Source of the DNA: JBCCEV01 sp039030125
GTDB lineage: Bacteria; Pseudomonadota; Gammaproteobacteria; Ga0077536
NCBI GenBank assembly: GCA_039030125.1
Contig: JBCCEV010000116.1
Span: forward strand, 1-13,660
Reading direction: 5' to 3'
Length of the DNA: 13,660 nucleotides
Shown here: positions 6,237-13,660 of the stretch, in pieces
Position numbering within the stretch: position 1 is the stretch's first letter
Layout: each line of letters opens with the position of its first letter
The notes under the pieces: model-generated
Told to the model about the DNA's origin: nothing
The model's database searches: none
What the model saw: only the letters and a program-made list of their open reading frames with translations
Made by a program: the position numbers and the translations under genes

Positions 6237-9200
6237 ATGAATATTACCCGTATCGCTCTTGAACGAAATCGCGTCACCGTGATCGCACTGCTGGTGGTGA
6301 TAGGCGCTGGGATCACGACGTATATCGGAATGCCGCGAGCTGAGGATCCGGGATTTATTATCCGCACCGCGGTGGTGACGACCCAATTCCCGGGCGCGAG
6401 CCCCGAGCGGGTTGAACAGTTGGTCACCGACAAGCTTGAGAAGGTCATTCAAGAGATCCCCGAGCTTGATTTCGTCAGCAGTACTTCCAAAGCGGGTCTG
6501 TCGGTTATTAATGTCAATGTGCGCGAAGAGTTTCGTCGCATGCGCCCGATTTGGGACGACTTGAGGCGCAAGGTAGAATCCGCTCGCGTTGAGCTGCCAA
6601 CCGATGTGATCGGGCCCACCGTTGACGATGAGTTTGGTGACGTTTTTGGTTTTGTCGTTGGGATCCGGGGCCCGGATTTCAGCTATCGTGAACTCAAAAC
6701 CATAGCTGATGAAGTGCGCGACGAATTGCTGCTGATCCCTGATGCCGCCAAAGTTGAAATCGCTGGCGCCCAGGACGAGCGGATTTTTGTGGAGTACAAC
6801 AACGCGCGTTTGGCTGCTATTGGGCTTTCACCCATGCAGCTTAAACAGATCCTTGAAGCACGAAATATCGTGCAGCCGGGTGGCGAGTTACGCCTGACCT
6901 ACGAGACGGTGGTTTTGGAGCCGAGCGGGAGTTTCAATGAAATTGAGGAACTCAAGCGGGCGGTGATTATTGCGCCCGGGCGTGGCGAGGTCGTCCGACT
7001 TGAGGACATCGCCACGGTTTATCGCGGCTATATCGATCCGCCCCGCGCACTCACCCGAGTAAATGGCGAGTCGGCGTTGCTACTTTCCGTATCAATGCGC
7101 GATGGTGGTAACAACATCGAATTGGGCACCGATATTCGCGAAGTGACCGACCGCGCCCACGCGATCTATCCGATCGGCGTGGACTTTATTTTTATCCAAG
7201 ATCAATCGCAGATCGTCGAGAAGAAGATCTCGGAATTCGAAGTTAATCTGCTGCAGGCGATCGGCATCGTCGTCGCAGTCATGATTATCTTCTTGGGACT
7301 ACGCACGGGATTTATTGTTGCCACACTGATCCCGGTATCGATCATCGCCGCCTTTCCGATCATGAACTCCATCGGCATTGGTCTTGATCAGATGTCACTG
7401 GCGTCACTGATCATCGCCTTGGGCATGCTGGTGGACAATGCAATTGTGATGTCTGAGTCGATCATGGTGCGCATGCAAAACGGTGAGGAATCCCGCGCTG
7501 CAGCGATCGCCTCGGCAAAAGAATTGCGGGTGCCGTTGTTGACGTCGTCACTCACGACGTCCGCCGCCTTCCTGCCGATTTTCCTCTCCGAATCAAATAC
7601 CGGTGAATACACGGCTTCGCTGTTCAAGGTGGTGACTATCACCTTGTTGAGCTCCTGGGTGCTCGCGCTAACGCTCGTGCCATTGATGTGCGTCATGTTC
7701 ATGCGCGTAAAAAGACGCACGGAAGATGCCGCCGACGGCTTTATCTATCGTGCTTATCGCGGCGTACTGAAAAAGATATTGCGCCATCCGTGGTTTTTTC
7801 TTGCCGGTGTGGGCTGCGTTTTCTATGGCGCGATCGCGGCGATGGCCTTGATCCCGAATATTTTCTTTCCGCCAAATGATCGTGCGACTTTCACCATGGA
7901 AGTGGAGCTACCGGTCGGTACGCCGCTGAAGCGGACCGAAGCGGTGGTCCTGGAAATTGAAAATTACATGGCAGCCAATCACCTCGCTCGTGAAGGACAA
8001 GCAGGTATCGAAGATTGGGCATCGTTTATTGGCAAGGGCGCGCCGCGTTTCAACCTTACCTACAACCCGAATCCAGCCAACTCTAACTACTCTATTGGAT
8101 TGGTTAATGTCACCAATACTGATGCCATGCTGCATACGATTATTCCGGCCCTGCGCGAGTTTGTTTTCGAGAATTTTCCTGACGCGGAAGCAACCATTCG
8201 CCCGCTCGAATTGGGCGCCCCCGCCTGGCCGCCGGTTGCAATTCGAGTATCCGGCCGTGAGACCGACCGGTTGTTTGATTTAGTTGACGATATCAAGGCC
8301 AGGTTGCGCGAAACTCCGGGTGCAATTCAGATCACCGACAATTGGGGTACGCGAACGAAGAAAGCGGCGATCCGCATCGATGACACGCGCGCGCGGCTCG
8401 CCGGGGTGACCCATCAGGATATTGCGTTGTCCCTGCAAACCTATTTCTCCGGGATCGATACCACCGATTATCGCGAGGATGACAAACTCATTCCGATCAC
8501 CTTGCGATCCGACTCCGCTATCAATGCCGGTAATGAGCCGGTCGGGTCGATCAATGTCTATGTGCAGTCGACCGGCCAATCGGTACCTTTCAATCAAGTT
8601 GCAGACGTTGATTTGGTCTTCCAACCTGCCACCATCGAGCGCCGCAACCGGCTGCGCACCGTGACGATTGAAGCATTGCTGCAGCCGGGCTATACCTCGT
8701 CCGCCGTGTTGGCCGCCATCGATCCGTGGCTTAAGGACTATAGCGCGGACTGGTCTTTCGGATACGGTTGGGAATACGGTGGCGAGGCTGAGACATCAGG
8801 TAAAGCGAATACCGCTATCGCGGCAAAGCTACCGATCGCTGCGTTGATCATCGTTTTACTACTGGTCGCGCAATTCAACTCGCTGCGCCGGCCGGCGATT
8901 ATTCTGCTGACCATTCCGCTGTCATTGGTGGGCGTCACCGCAGGCTTGCTGATCGCGAATTCCTATTTCGGTTTTATGACCTTGCTCGGCATCATTTCGT
9001 TAGCCGGGATCGTGATTAACAATGCCATCGTGTTGATCGATCGGATCGACTCGAACATTACAGAACGCGGGATGGCAGCCGCCGAATCGATCTTGGTCGC
9101 CGCACAACAACGATTGCGTCCAATCTTGCTCACCACCGCAACGACGATTGGTGGCATGTTGCCGTTATGGCTCGGTGGCGGCCCGATGTGGGAGCCGATG

Positions 9201-9299
9201 GCCATCTCGATTATTTTTGGACTCGCGTTTGCAACGGTGCTAACACTTGGTGTGGTGCCGGTGCTCTACACCCTATTTTTCAGAGTGCGGCACGCCTAG
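6237..9299 (+). CDS. RND efflux transporter permease (AcrB-like, HAE family)
   Basis: This gene encodes 1020 residues from the ATG at 6237; an in-frame start at 6174 lies inside the previous gene and would add 21 polar residues before the first helix. No clear ribosome site precedes it, so it may rely on reinitiation after the stop 19 bases upstream. The family layout is complete: TM1 at about 11-30, a large periplasmic loop beginning with the PGASPERVEQLV porter motif, TM2-6 at about 340-500, TM7 at about 519-540, a second large periplasmic loop, and TM8-12 from about 863 to the end. The TM4 motif reads GMLVDNAIVMSE (D400, N401) and the TM10 motif reads GIVINNAIVLID (N928, N929). In AcrB these sites are Asp-Asp and Lys-Asn, so the proton relay is of a different type. 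As an inner-membrane proton-driven exporter it should work with the adaptor and TolC-type protein just upstream. Substrate unknown. Confidence 0.95.
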   Translation: MNITRIALERNRVTVIALLVVIGAGITTYIGMPRAEDPGFIIRTAVVTTQFPGASPERVEQLVTDKLEKVIQEIPELDFVSSTSKAGLSVINVNVREEFRRMRPIWDDLRRKVESARVELPTDVIGPTVDDEFGDVFGFVVGIRGPDFSYRELKTIADEVRDELLLIPDAAKVEIAGAQDERIFVEYNNARLAAIGLSPMQLKQILEARNIVQPGGELRLTYETVVLEPSGSFNEIEELKRAVIIAPGRGEVVRLEDIATVYRGYIDPPRALTRVNGESALLLSVSMRDGGNNIELGTDIREVTDRAHAIYPIGVDFIFIQDQSQIVEKKISEFEVNLLQAIGIVVAVMIIFLGLRTGFIVATLIPVSIIAAFPIMNSIGIGLDQMSLASLIIALGMLVDNAIVMSESIMVRMQNGEESRAAAIASAKELRVPLLTSSLTTSAAFLPIFLSESNTGEYTASLFKVVTITLLSSWVLALTLVPLMCVMFMRVKRRTEDAADGFIYRAYRGVLKKILRHPWFFLAGVGCVFYGAIAAMALIPNIFFPPNDRATFTMEVELPVGTPLKRTEAVVLEIENYMAANHLAREGQAGIEDWASFIGKGAPRFNLTYNPNPANSNYSIGLVNVTNTDAMLHTIIPALREFVFENFPDAEATIRPLELGAPAWPPVAIRVSGRETDRLFDLVDDIKARLRETPGAIQITDNWGTRTKKAAIRIDDTRARLAGVTHQDIALSLQTYFSGIDTTDYREDDKLIPITLRSDSAINAGNEPVGSINVYVQSTGQSVPFNQVADVDLVFQPATIERRNRLRTVTIEALLQPGYTSSAVLAAIDPWLKDYSADWSFGYGWEYGGEAETSGKANTAIAAKLPIAALIIVLLLVAQFNSLRRPAIILLTIPLSLVGVTAGLLIANSYFGFMTLLGIISLAGIVINNAIVLIDRIDSNITERGMAAAESILVAAQQRLRPILLTTATTIGGMLPLWLGGGPMWEPMAISIIFGLAFATVLTLGVVPVLYTLFFRVRHA

Positions 9300-9315
9300 C
9301 AGGGCGCGTGGCGCT

Positions 9316-9528
9316 TTAGGTCTGATGGAGGCCTTCCTTAGGCAAAGGAATGCTCGGGTTCTCGATGCCCTTGGCGCGTGCCTGCGCCCATTCGATGCAC
9401 CATTTTGAACAGTAGAGACCTTCTTGCGCTTCGATCTGTGCAATTTGACCTTCTCCGTACAGGAGAACCCCGCAGTTGTCGCACTTCACATAGCGTTCGA
9501 TGTAGTAGCCGTTGTCGGAAAAGCGCAT
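9316..9528 (-). CDS. Small four-cysteine, zinc-ribbon-like protein divergent from hyuAB
   Basis: This gene encodes 70 residues from the ATG at 9528, preceded by GAAGG at about eight bases; a TTG at 9567 in the same frame would add 13 residues and is less likely. The cysteines are arranged C16-x2-C19, a 20-residue gap, then C40-x3-C44 (VKCDNCGVLLYGEG ... GLYCSKWCIEWAQ). This is typical of a small zinc-binding knuckle, so I infer structural zinc. The protein is cytoplasmic, with no signal or membrane segment, and its C-terminal tail is proline-rich (NPSIPLPKEG). It does not look like the acetone carboxylase gamma subunit, which is much longer. Its start faces hyuA across about 140 bases, suggesting a functional or regulatory tie with the hydantoinase-type genes. 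Its 3' end converges with the RND gene with 16 bases between them. I recognise no named family. Confidence 0.72.
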   Translation of the reverse strand: MRFSDNGYYIERYVKCDNCGVLLYGEGQIAQIEAQEGLYCSKWCIEWAQARAKGIENPSIPLPKEGLHQT

Positions 9529-9671
9529 ATCGATGCCTTCGTTGGGACACGTAGTGTTTGCCCGCAAAAGTGTACGCCACGCGAGGCGTTGCGCAAGCCC
9601 TCGCGGCCCTTGCCCGCGCGCGCGTTAGCCGATTAACATCAAGTACGCGGGGATATGCGGAGGAGCGAGCT
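9529..9671. promoter_or_regulatory. Divergent control region between the zinc-ribbon gene and hyuA
   Basis: This region holds the starts of both flanking transcripts. It contains a perfect 8-bp palindrome, TTGCGCAA, at 9589-9596, which could be an operator. A weak sigma70-like pair for hyuA is TTGCCC (9610-9615) and TAACAT (9634-9639), 18 bases apart, each matching consensus in four of six positions. The hyuA ribosome site GGAGGAG (9659-9665) is six bases before the TTG at 9672 and decides that start. Open frames run through the region but show no coding character. Confidence 0.35.
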
Positions 9672-11714
9672 TTGGCCGGTTACCTGGTAGGCGTCGATGT
9701 TGGCGGCACGTTTACTGACTTCGTCTCTTATAACGGCGAAACCCGCAAGATTGAGGTTTGGAAAAACTTATCCACTCCCTCTGATCCCAACGATGGGATC
9801 CTCAAAGGCCTGGGTCGCTTTGAAGACCCCGCATCGATAAGAAACATCCGCTTAGGCACAACGATCGCGACCAATGCAATCCTAGAGCGCAAAGGCGCAG
9901 TGGTCGCCTACGTCACGACTGACGGCTTTCGCGATGTGCCTTTTATTCAGCGCGGCAATCGGCGCGGTCACTACGACATCACCTGGGTTAAAGCGAAGCC
10001 GCTGGTTAAGCGTCGCCATTCCTATGAAGTGAACGAGCGTGTCATGGCCGACGGTAGCGTGAGTGAACCGCTGGACGAGGCGGGGGTGCGCGAAATCGCC
10101 GCCGCCATCAAGGCTGAACCCGAGATCGAAGCGGTGGCGGTGAATTTACTCTTTTCTTATGTCACGCCCGATCATGAACAACGCGTGCGCGAGATCTTCG
10201 CCGAGGAAATCCCCGATCTGCCAGTATCAATTTCTTACGACGTGCTCCCAAAGTGGAAAGAATACGAGCGCGCGTCAACCACCATTGCCGATGCTTATGT
10301 AAAACCGATCGTAAGCTCCCATGTGAACCGTTTGCGCGAGCGGATAGCCAACGCCGGGATCACGGAGCAAATCGTGATCATCAAATCCAATGGCGGTGAG
10401 ATGACCTTGGAAGCGGCCGCGCGATCGCCCATCCAAATGACGGTATCTGGCCCCACCGGTGGTGTCATCGCGGGTCGTCAGATCGCGAGCCTGGTCGATA
10501 TTAAGGATTTGGTGACCCTCGATATGGGCGGTACTTCAACTGACTGCGCGGCCATTGTTGGGGGCCGCGAGAATTTCACGACCGATTTTGATATTGAGTT
10601 TGGCTTACCGATCCAGATCCCCATGATCGATATTCGCACCATCGGTGCCGGGGGTGGTTCGATTGGTTGGATTGATAAAGGGGGGATGCTGAGGGTCGGT
10701 CCTGAAAGTGCCGGTGCTATGCCCGGTCCCGCCTGTTATGGGCGCGGTGGCGAACGGGCGACGGTCACCGATGCCAACGTTGTGCTTGGACGCATCAATC
10801 CAGAGAACTTTTTAGGCGGCGATATGGGGCTAGATGTTGAAGCTGCCCATGCGGCGATGGCGCAATTGGCGGATGCCTTGGGCCGCAGCAAAGACGAAAC
10901 CGCTTTGGCGATCATTCAGATCGCCAATAACAACATGGTCGGCGCGCTACGCACCGTGTTGGTTGAGCGGGGATTGGACCCGCGTGACTTTACGCTTTGT
11001 GGCTTCGGTGGTGCTGGTCCTTTGCATGTTGCCGATCTCATGGTTGAGGCTGGGATCCCAAGCGGTCTGGTGCCAAATTATCCGGGGCAATTTTCAGCGT
11101 TTGGCTTCATCATGACCGACGCGCGGGTGGACGCCCAACGCACCATTCAACTCACTTCAAATAATTTCGATCTCGATCGCGCCAATCAAGCACTCACTTT
11201 GTTAGTGGAGTCCGGGATCTCAGATCTGAACAAACAGGGTTATACCGAGCGATTGCAAGTGACGCGCTCGGTCGAACTTCGTTACGCCGGTCAGAACTAC
11301 GAGCTCGAGGTCCCGATCGCTACAGAATCGCTCGATGCGGCGGGCGCGAAAGCGGTCTGGCAGAGCTTTCACGATCTCCATCAAGCGCGCTTTGGTTTCA
11401 ACATTCCTGGCGAAGTGATCGAAGTGATCACGTTGAAGGCCACGGTGGTTTCGCTCGCCGAGAAGCCCGAGCTGCCCGAAATCGAGACCGGGGGCGAGAC
11501 GCCGGAGCCGGTGAGCGTTCGGCGGGTGGTGTTCGAGGACGGCGAGCACGAAACACCGATCTACGATCGCTCAACATTAACCAGCGGCCAAACGATTGCT
11601 GGGCCAGCGGTTGTCGAAGAACCGGTTTCGGTCACGGTGTTGCGGCCCGAGCAACGCATGACCATCGATCCATGGGGTAATCTTCTGATCGGCGAAATCG
11701 CCGGGGGAGCCTAG
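9672..11714 (+). CDS. hyuA: Hydantoinase/oxoprolinase family protein, ATP-binding subunit A
   Basis: This gene encodes 680 residues from a TTG at 9672. The start is fixed by the near-perfect GGAGGAG six bases upstream and by the family's N-terminus: residues 6-16 read VGVDVGGTFTD, the first phosphate loop of the actin/Hsp70-like ATPase fold. Starting at 9558 would add 38 residues of low-complexity Ala/Arg sequence. Further motifs are VSGPTGGVIAG (from about 258), LDMGGTSTDCA (second phosphate loop, D284-G287), TIGAGGGSIGW, and GFGGAGPLH (from G444). Length and motif order match HyuA of ATP-dependent N-methylhydantoinase, 5-oxoprolinase and the related acetone/acetophenone carboxylases. In these enzymes subunit A phosphorylates a carbonyl or bicarbonate and works with HyuB. 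hyuB follows after two bases. The true substrate cannot be told from sequence; the protein is cytoplasmic. Confidence 0.93.
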   Translation: MAGYLVGVDVGGTFTDFVSYNGETRKIEVWKNLSTPSDPNDGILKGLGRFEDPASIRNIRLGTTIATNAILERKGAVVAYVTTDGFRDVPFIQRGNRRGHYDITWVKAKPLVKRRHSYEVNERVMADGSVSEPLDEAGVREIAAAIKAEPEIEAVAVNLLFSYVTPDHEQRVREIFAEEIPDLPVSISYDVLPKWKEYERASTTIADAYVKPIVSSHVNRLRERIANAGITEQIVIIKSNGGEMTLEAAARSPIQMTVSGPTGGVIAGRQIASLVDIKDLVTLDMGGTSTDCAAIVGGRENFTTDFDIEFGLPIQIPMIDIRTIGAGGGSIGWIDKGGMLRVGPESAGAMPGPACYGRGGERATVTDANVVLGRINPENFLGGDMGLDVEAAHAAMAQLADALGRSKDETALAIIQIANNNMVGALRTVLVERGLDPRDFTLCGFGGAGPLHVADLMVEAGIPSGLVPNYPGQFSAFGFIMTDARVDAQRTIQLTSNNFDLDRANQALTLLVESGISDLNKQGYTERLQVTRSVELRYAGQNYELEVPIATESLDAAGAKAVWQSFHDLHQARFGFNIPGEVIEVITLKATVVSLAEKPELPEIETGGETPEPVSVRRVVFEDGEHETPIYDRSTLTSGQTIAGPAVVEEPVSVTVLRPEQRMTIDPWGNLLIGEIAGGA

Positions 11715-11716
11715 TT

Positions 11717-13435
11717 ATGTCTGATCAATCACAAGTCGACATGGTGACCATGAGCATCATCGATTCCACCATGACCGCGGTGTGCCGTGAGATGGGGATC
11801 GTTTTGATGAAGACGTCTTACTCGACAATCTTCAACGAGGCGCTGGACTTCACTTGTGTGTTGGCGAACCGCGATGGTGAGTTGATTGCCCAAGCCGAGT
11901 TTTGTCCATCGATGATCGGTGGGGTGCCCTTGCTGGTGCGCTCGTGCGTGCAGGAGATCCCGGTGGATGAGCTAGAACCCGGAGATGTGATTGTCCACAA
12001 CGATCCTTATCGCGGTGGTCTGCATAGTCCCGAACACACGTTGATCAAACCCATTTTCGTCGATGGTGACCTGATGGGTTTTGCCATGACCATTGGTCAT
12101 TTGGTTGAGATTGGCGGCATGGTGCCCGGGGCATTCGCTGGGGAGGCGACCGAGATTTTTCACGAAGGGATCCGCGTACCGCCAGTAAAAATTAAGAAAG
12201 CCGGTAAGGATGTTGAAGAGGTTTGGAAGCTGCTGCTCGCTAACGTTCGTACCCCCCGTTACAACTACGGCGATCTGCGCGCTTTGATCGCGGGAGTGGA
12301 TGTTGGCGAGCGCCGTTTGACTGACGTGATCCGCAAGTACGGCAAGGCGGTTTTTGAAAAGAACGTTGCCGATCTGCTGGATTATTCAGAAAGCCGCATG
12401 CGGGCCGAGCTTGAGGCGATCCCCGACGGGAAGTATAGCTTTGAGGACCATGTTGAAGACGATGGTATCGAAAATCGGTCGTACAAAATCGCCGTCAACG
12501 TCCATATTCAAGGGGACGAGGCCGTGATCGACTACACCGGAACGTCCCCGCAAGCGAAGGGGCCGGTGAACGCGACTCTAGGGGTGTCTTACTCGGCAGC
12601 TTACAACGGCATATTGCACGCCACTGATCCGTCGATCCCTAAGAACTCCGGCTGTTTTAGGCCGCTTAGGATCGTGTCGCCGCCGGGCACGCTGTTGAAT
12701 GTTGACTACCCGGCGCCGGAGGTGGGTGGCAATACCGAGACGCACTGCAAGATCGCCGGCGCGGTGATCGGCGCGTTAACGGGTGTGTTGCCCGATCGCA
12801 CCATGGCGGCTGAAGGCGCGACGCACACCAATTTCGTGTTCGGCGGGCAAGACTCCGATTCTGGTGAAGCATTTGTTTGCTACGCCATTGAGTTGTCCGG
12901 CTGGGGGGGTCGCAGCTTTGCCGATGGCAACAGCGCGACCGACTCCATTAACGGAAACTGCCGTGTGATCCCCGTCGAAGTGTTCGAAACCCGCTTCCCG
13001 ATGCAATGTGAATCTTACAAATTGGTGCCCGACTCTGGTGGCGCGGGCAAGTTTCGCGGCGGGCTCAGCACACAACGTACTTTGAAAAGTTTAAAAGTCG
13101 ATATCACCGGCTCGCAAATGTCTGATCGTCATCACAATGCGGCTTGGGGGATCCACGGAGGTGGTGAAGGCGGTCTGGCCGGCACTTGGTTCAAAGCCGC
13201 TAGCGGGTCCGATTGGCTCACTATCGATAAAGCATTCGGTAAGGTGAGTCAAAGCAAATGGAGCAATGTCACCATCGGACCTGGCGATTCCATTCGCTTT
13301 CAAACTCCCGGCGGGGGAGGCTGGGGAGATCCGAAGGAGCGCGACCGCGAGTCGCTGGAAGAAGACGTTAGAGAAGGATTCGTCTCGCCAAAAATCGCGC
13401 GCGATGTCTATGGTGTCAGCGTGGAGGCTGAATAG
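11717..13435 (+). CDS. hyuB: Hydantoinase/oxoprolinase family protein, subunit B
   Basis: This gene encodes 572 residues from the ATG at 11717, with GGGGAG seven bases upstream inside the end of hyuA. Family motifs appear in order: SxIFNEALDFTC near residue 40, NDPYRGGLHSPEH (N95-H107), GHLVEIGGM (H128-G134), EGIRVPPVKI, DYTGTSPQAKGPVN, EVGGNTET, SGGAGKFRGG, and the C-terminal TPGGGGWGDPKERD. This is the HyuB/oxoprolinase beta type, which forms the hydrolytic or carboxyl-transfer half of the enzyme and usually binds a metal. 5-Oxoprolinase-type relatives have HLPD and HHADIGG where this protein has HSPE and GHLVEIGG, so two expected Asp positions are Glu and one His is Gly; the protein belongs to a different branch. 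It is translated together with hyuA, and the downstream flavoprotein begins 11 bases after its stop. Substrate unknown; cytoplasmic. Confidence 0.93.
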   Translation: MSDQSQVDMVTMSIIDSTMTAVCREMGIVLMKTSYSTIFNEALDFTCVLANRDGELIAQAEFCPSMIGGVPLLVRSCVQEIPVDELEPGDVIVHNDPYRGGLHSPEHTLIKPIFVDGDLMGFAMTIGHLVEIGGMVPGAFAGEATEIFHEGIRVPPVKIKKAGKDVEEVWKLLLANVRTPRYNYGDLRALIAGVDVGERRLTDVIRKYGKAVFEKNVADLLDYSESRMRAELEAIPDGKYSFEDHVEDDGIENRSYKIAVNVHIQGDEAVIDYTGTSPQAKGPVNATLGVSYSAAYNGILHATDPSIPKNSGCFRPLRIVSPPGTLLNVDYPAPEVGGNTETHCKIAGAVIGALTGVLPDRTMAAEGATHTNFVFGGQDSDSGEAFVCYAIELSGWGGRSFADGNSATDSINGNCRVIPVEVFETRFPMQCESYKLVPDSGGAGKFRGGLSTQRTLKSLKVDITGSQMSDRHHNAAWGIHGGGEGGLAGTWFKAASGSDWLTIDKAFGKVSQSKWSNVTIGPGDSIRFQTPGGGGWGDPKERDRESLEEDVREGFVSPKIARDVYGVSVEAE

Positions 13436-13446
13436 GAGCCCCGGCA

Positions 13447-13660
13447 ATGGGGGAGCAACTGAAAGCCGATTATCTCGTGGTCGGCGCTGGCGCCATGGGC
13501 ATGGCTTTCACCGATGTGCTGTTAACGGAGTCTGATGCGACCGTTGTTCTCGTTGACCGCTATCACGCCCCCGGAGGGCATTGGAATACGGCTTACCCTT
13601 TTGTGCGCCTTCATCAGCCTTCAGCGTTTTACGGTGTGAATTCCAAGCAACTGGGAAATA
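13447..13660 (+). CDS. FAD/NAD(P)-binding flavoprotein (monooxygenase-like), 5' part
   Basis: The gene is cut by the right edge and 71 complete codons are visible. The ATG at 13447 has AGGAG at 13434-13438, eight bases upstream, overlapping the hyuB stop. Residues 9-21 read YLVVGAGAMGMAF, a Rossmann-type dinucleotide loop (GxGxxG) at the place expected for FAD binding. It is followed by VVLVDRY with an acidic residue at the end of the second strand, and then by APGGHWNTAYPFVRLHQPSAFYG. The GG-x-W and FVRLHQPS segments resemble flavoproteins annotated as NAD(P)/FAD-dependent oxidoreductases or flavin monooxygenases. The rest of the protein is outside the window, so the electron donor and substrate are unknown. 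Spacing shows it is the third gene of the hyuAB operon, which suggests it acts on the same compound or its product. Confidence 0.85.
   Translation, partial: MGEQLKADYLVVGAGAMGMAFTDVLLTESDATVVLVDRYHAPGGHWNTAYPFVRLHQPSAFYGVNSKQLGN

Noticed and set aside
9301..9317. Possible terminator hairpin after the RND gene (GCGC-GTG-GCGC followed by TTT)
   Set aside because: Only four G/C pairs plus G-U pairs and one A-U pair, with the T residues used inside the stem. It would not form in the minus-strand transcript, and no real U tract follows.
9338..9580. 80-residue minus-strand frame overlapping the zinc-ribbon gene
   Set aside because: Arg-rich and without motifs, while the overlapping frame has the ordered cysteines and a ribosome site.
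9558..9671. N-terminal extension of HyuA
   Set aside because: The extension is Ala/Arg-rich with no family match, and GGAGGAG directly precedes the TTG at 9672.

Overview
The window looks like a chromosomal segment from a Gram-negative bacterium, most likely a marine or environmental gammaproteobacterium. The reasons are a complete outer-membrane/periplasm/inner-membrane RND efflux operon, two lipoproteins, a PEP-CTERM exported protein, a DUF3012-type mini-lipoprotein, moderately high GC and densely packed genes. The taxonomic call is inference; no rRNA or tRNA gene is present, and I see no insertion sequence, CRISPR array or phage gene.

Layout. (1) 3-799, plus strand: the 3' part of a luciferase-like flavin monooxygenase, then a 57-residue DUF3012-like lipoprotein. 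(2) 800-2154, minus strand: a PEP-CTERM exported protein and a one-helix membrane protein of unknown function. The first of these converges with the lipoprotein gene with no base between the stop codons, and a hairpin holds both stops in its loop. (3) 2302-9299, plus strand: a four-gene efflux operon. It encodes an outer-membrane TolC-type protein with an ABC-type substrate-binding domain fused to its N-terminus, a lipoprotein membrane-fusion adaptor, a small three-helix membrane protein, and an RND pump. (4) 9316-9528, minus strand: a 70-residue four-cysteine (zinc-ribbon-like) protein. (5) 9672-13660, plus strand, divergent from it: hyuA, hyuB (ATP-dependent hydantoinase/oxoprolinase family) and the start of an FAD/NAD(P)-binding flavoprotein that runs off the end.

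How the genes work together. The RND, adaptor and TolC proteins should form one trans-envelope pump. The unusual part is the periplasmic-binding-protein domain on the outer-membrane component, which would put three solute-binding modules around the periplasmic part of each channel trimer. That fusion, together with the small membrane protein encoded between adaptor and pump, is the best candidate here for an undescribed system. HyuA and HyuB should form a two-subunit, ATP-using amidohydrolase or carboxylase of unknown substrate. The downstream flavoprotein is probably co-expressed with them, and the divergent zinc-ribbon protein may be an accessory.

All calls rest on reading motifs by eye. 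No database search was possible.
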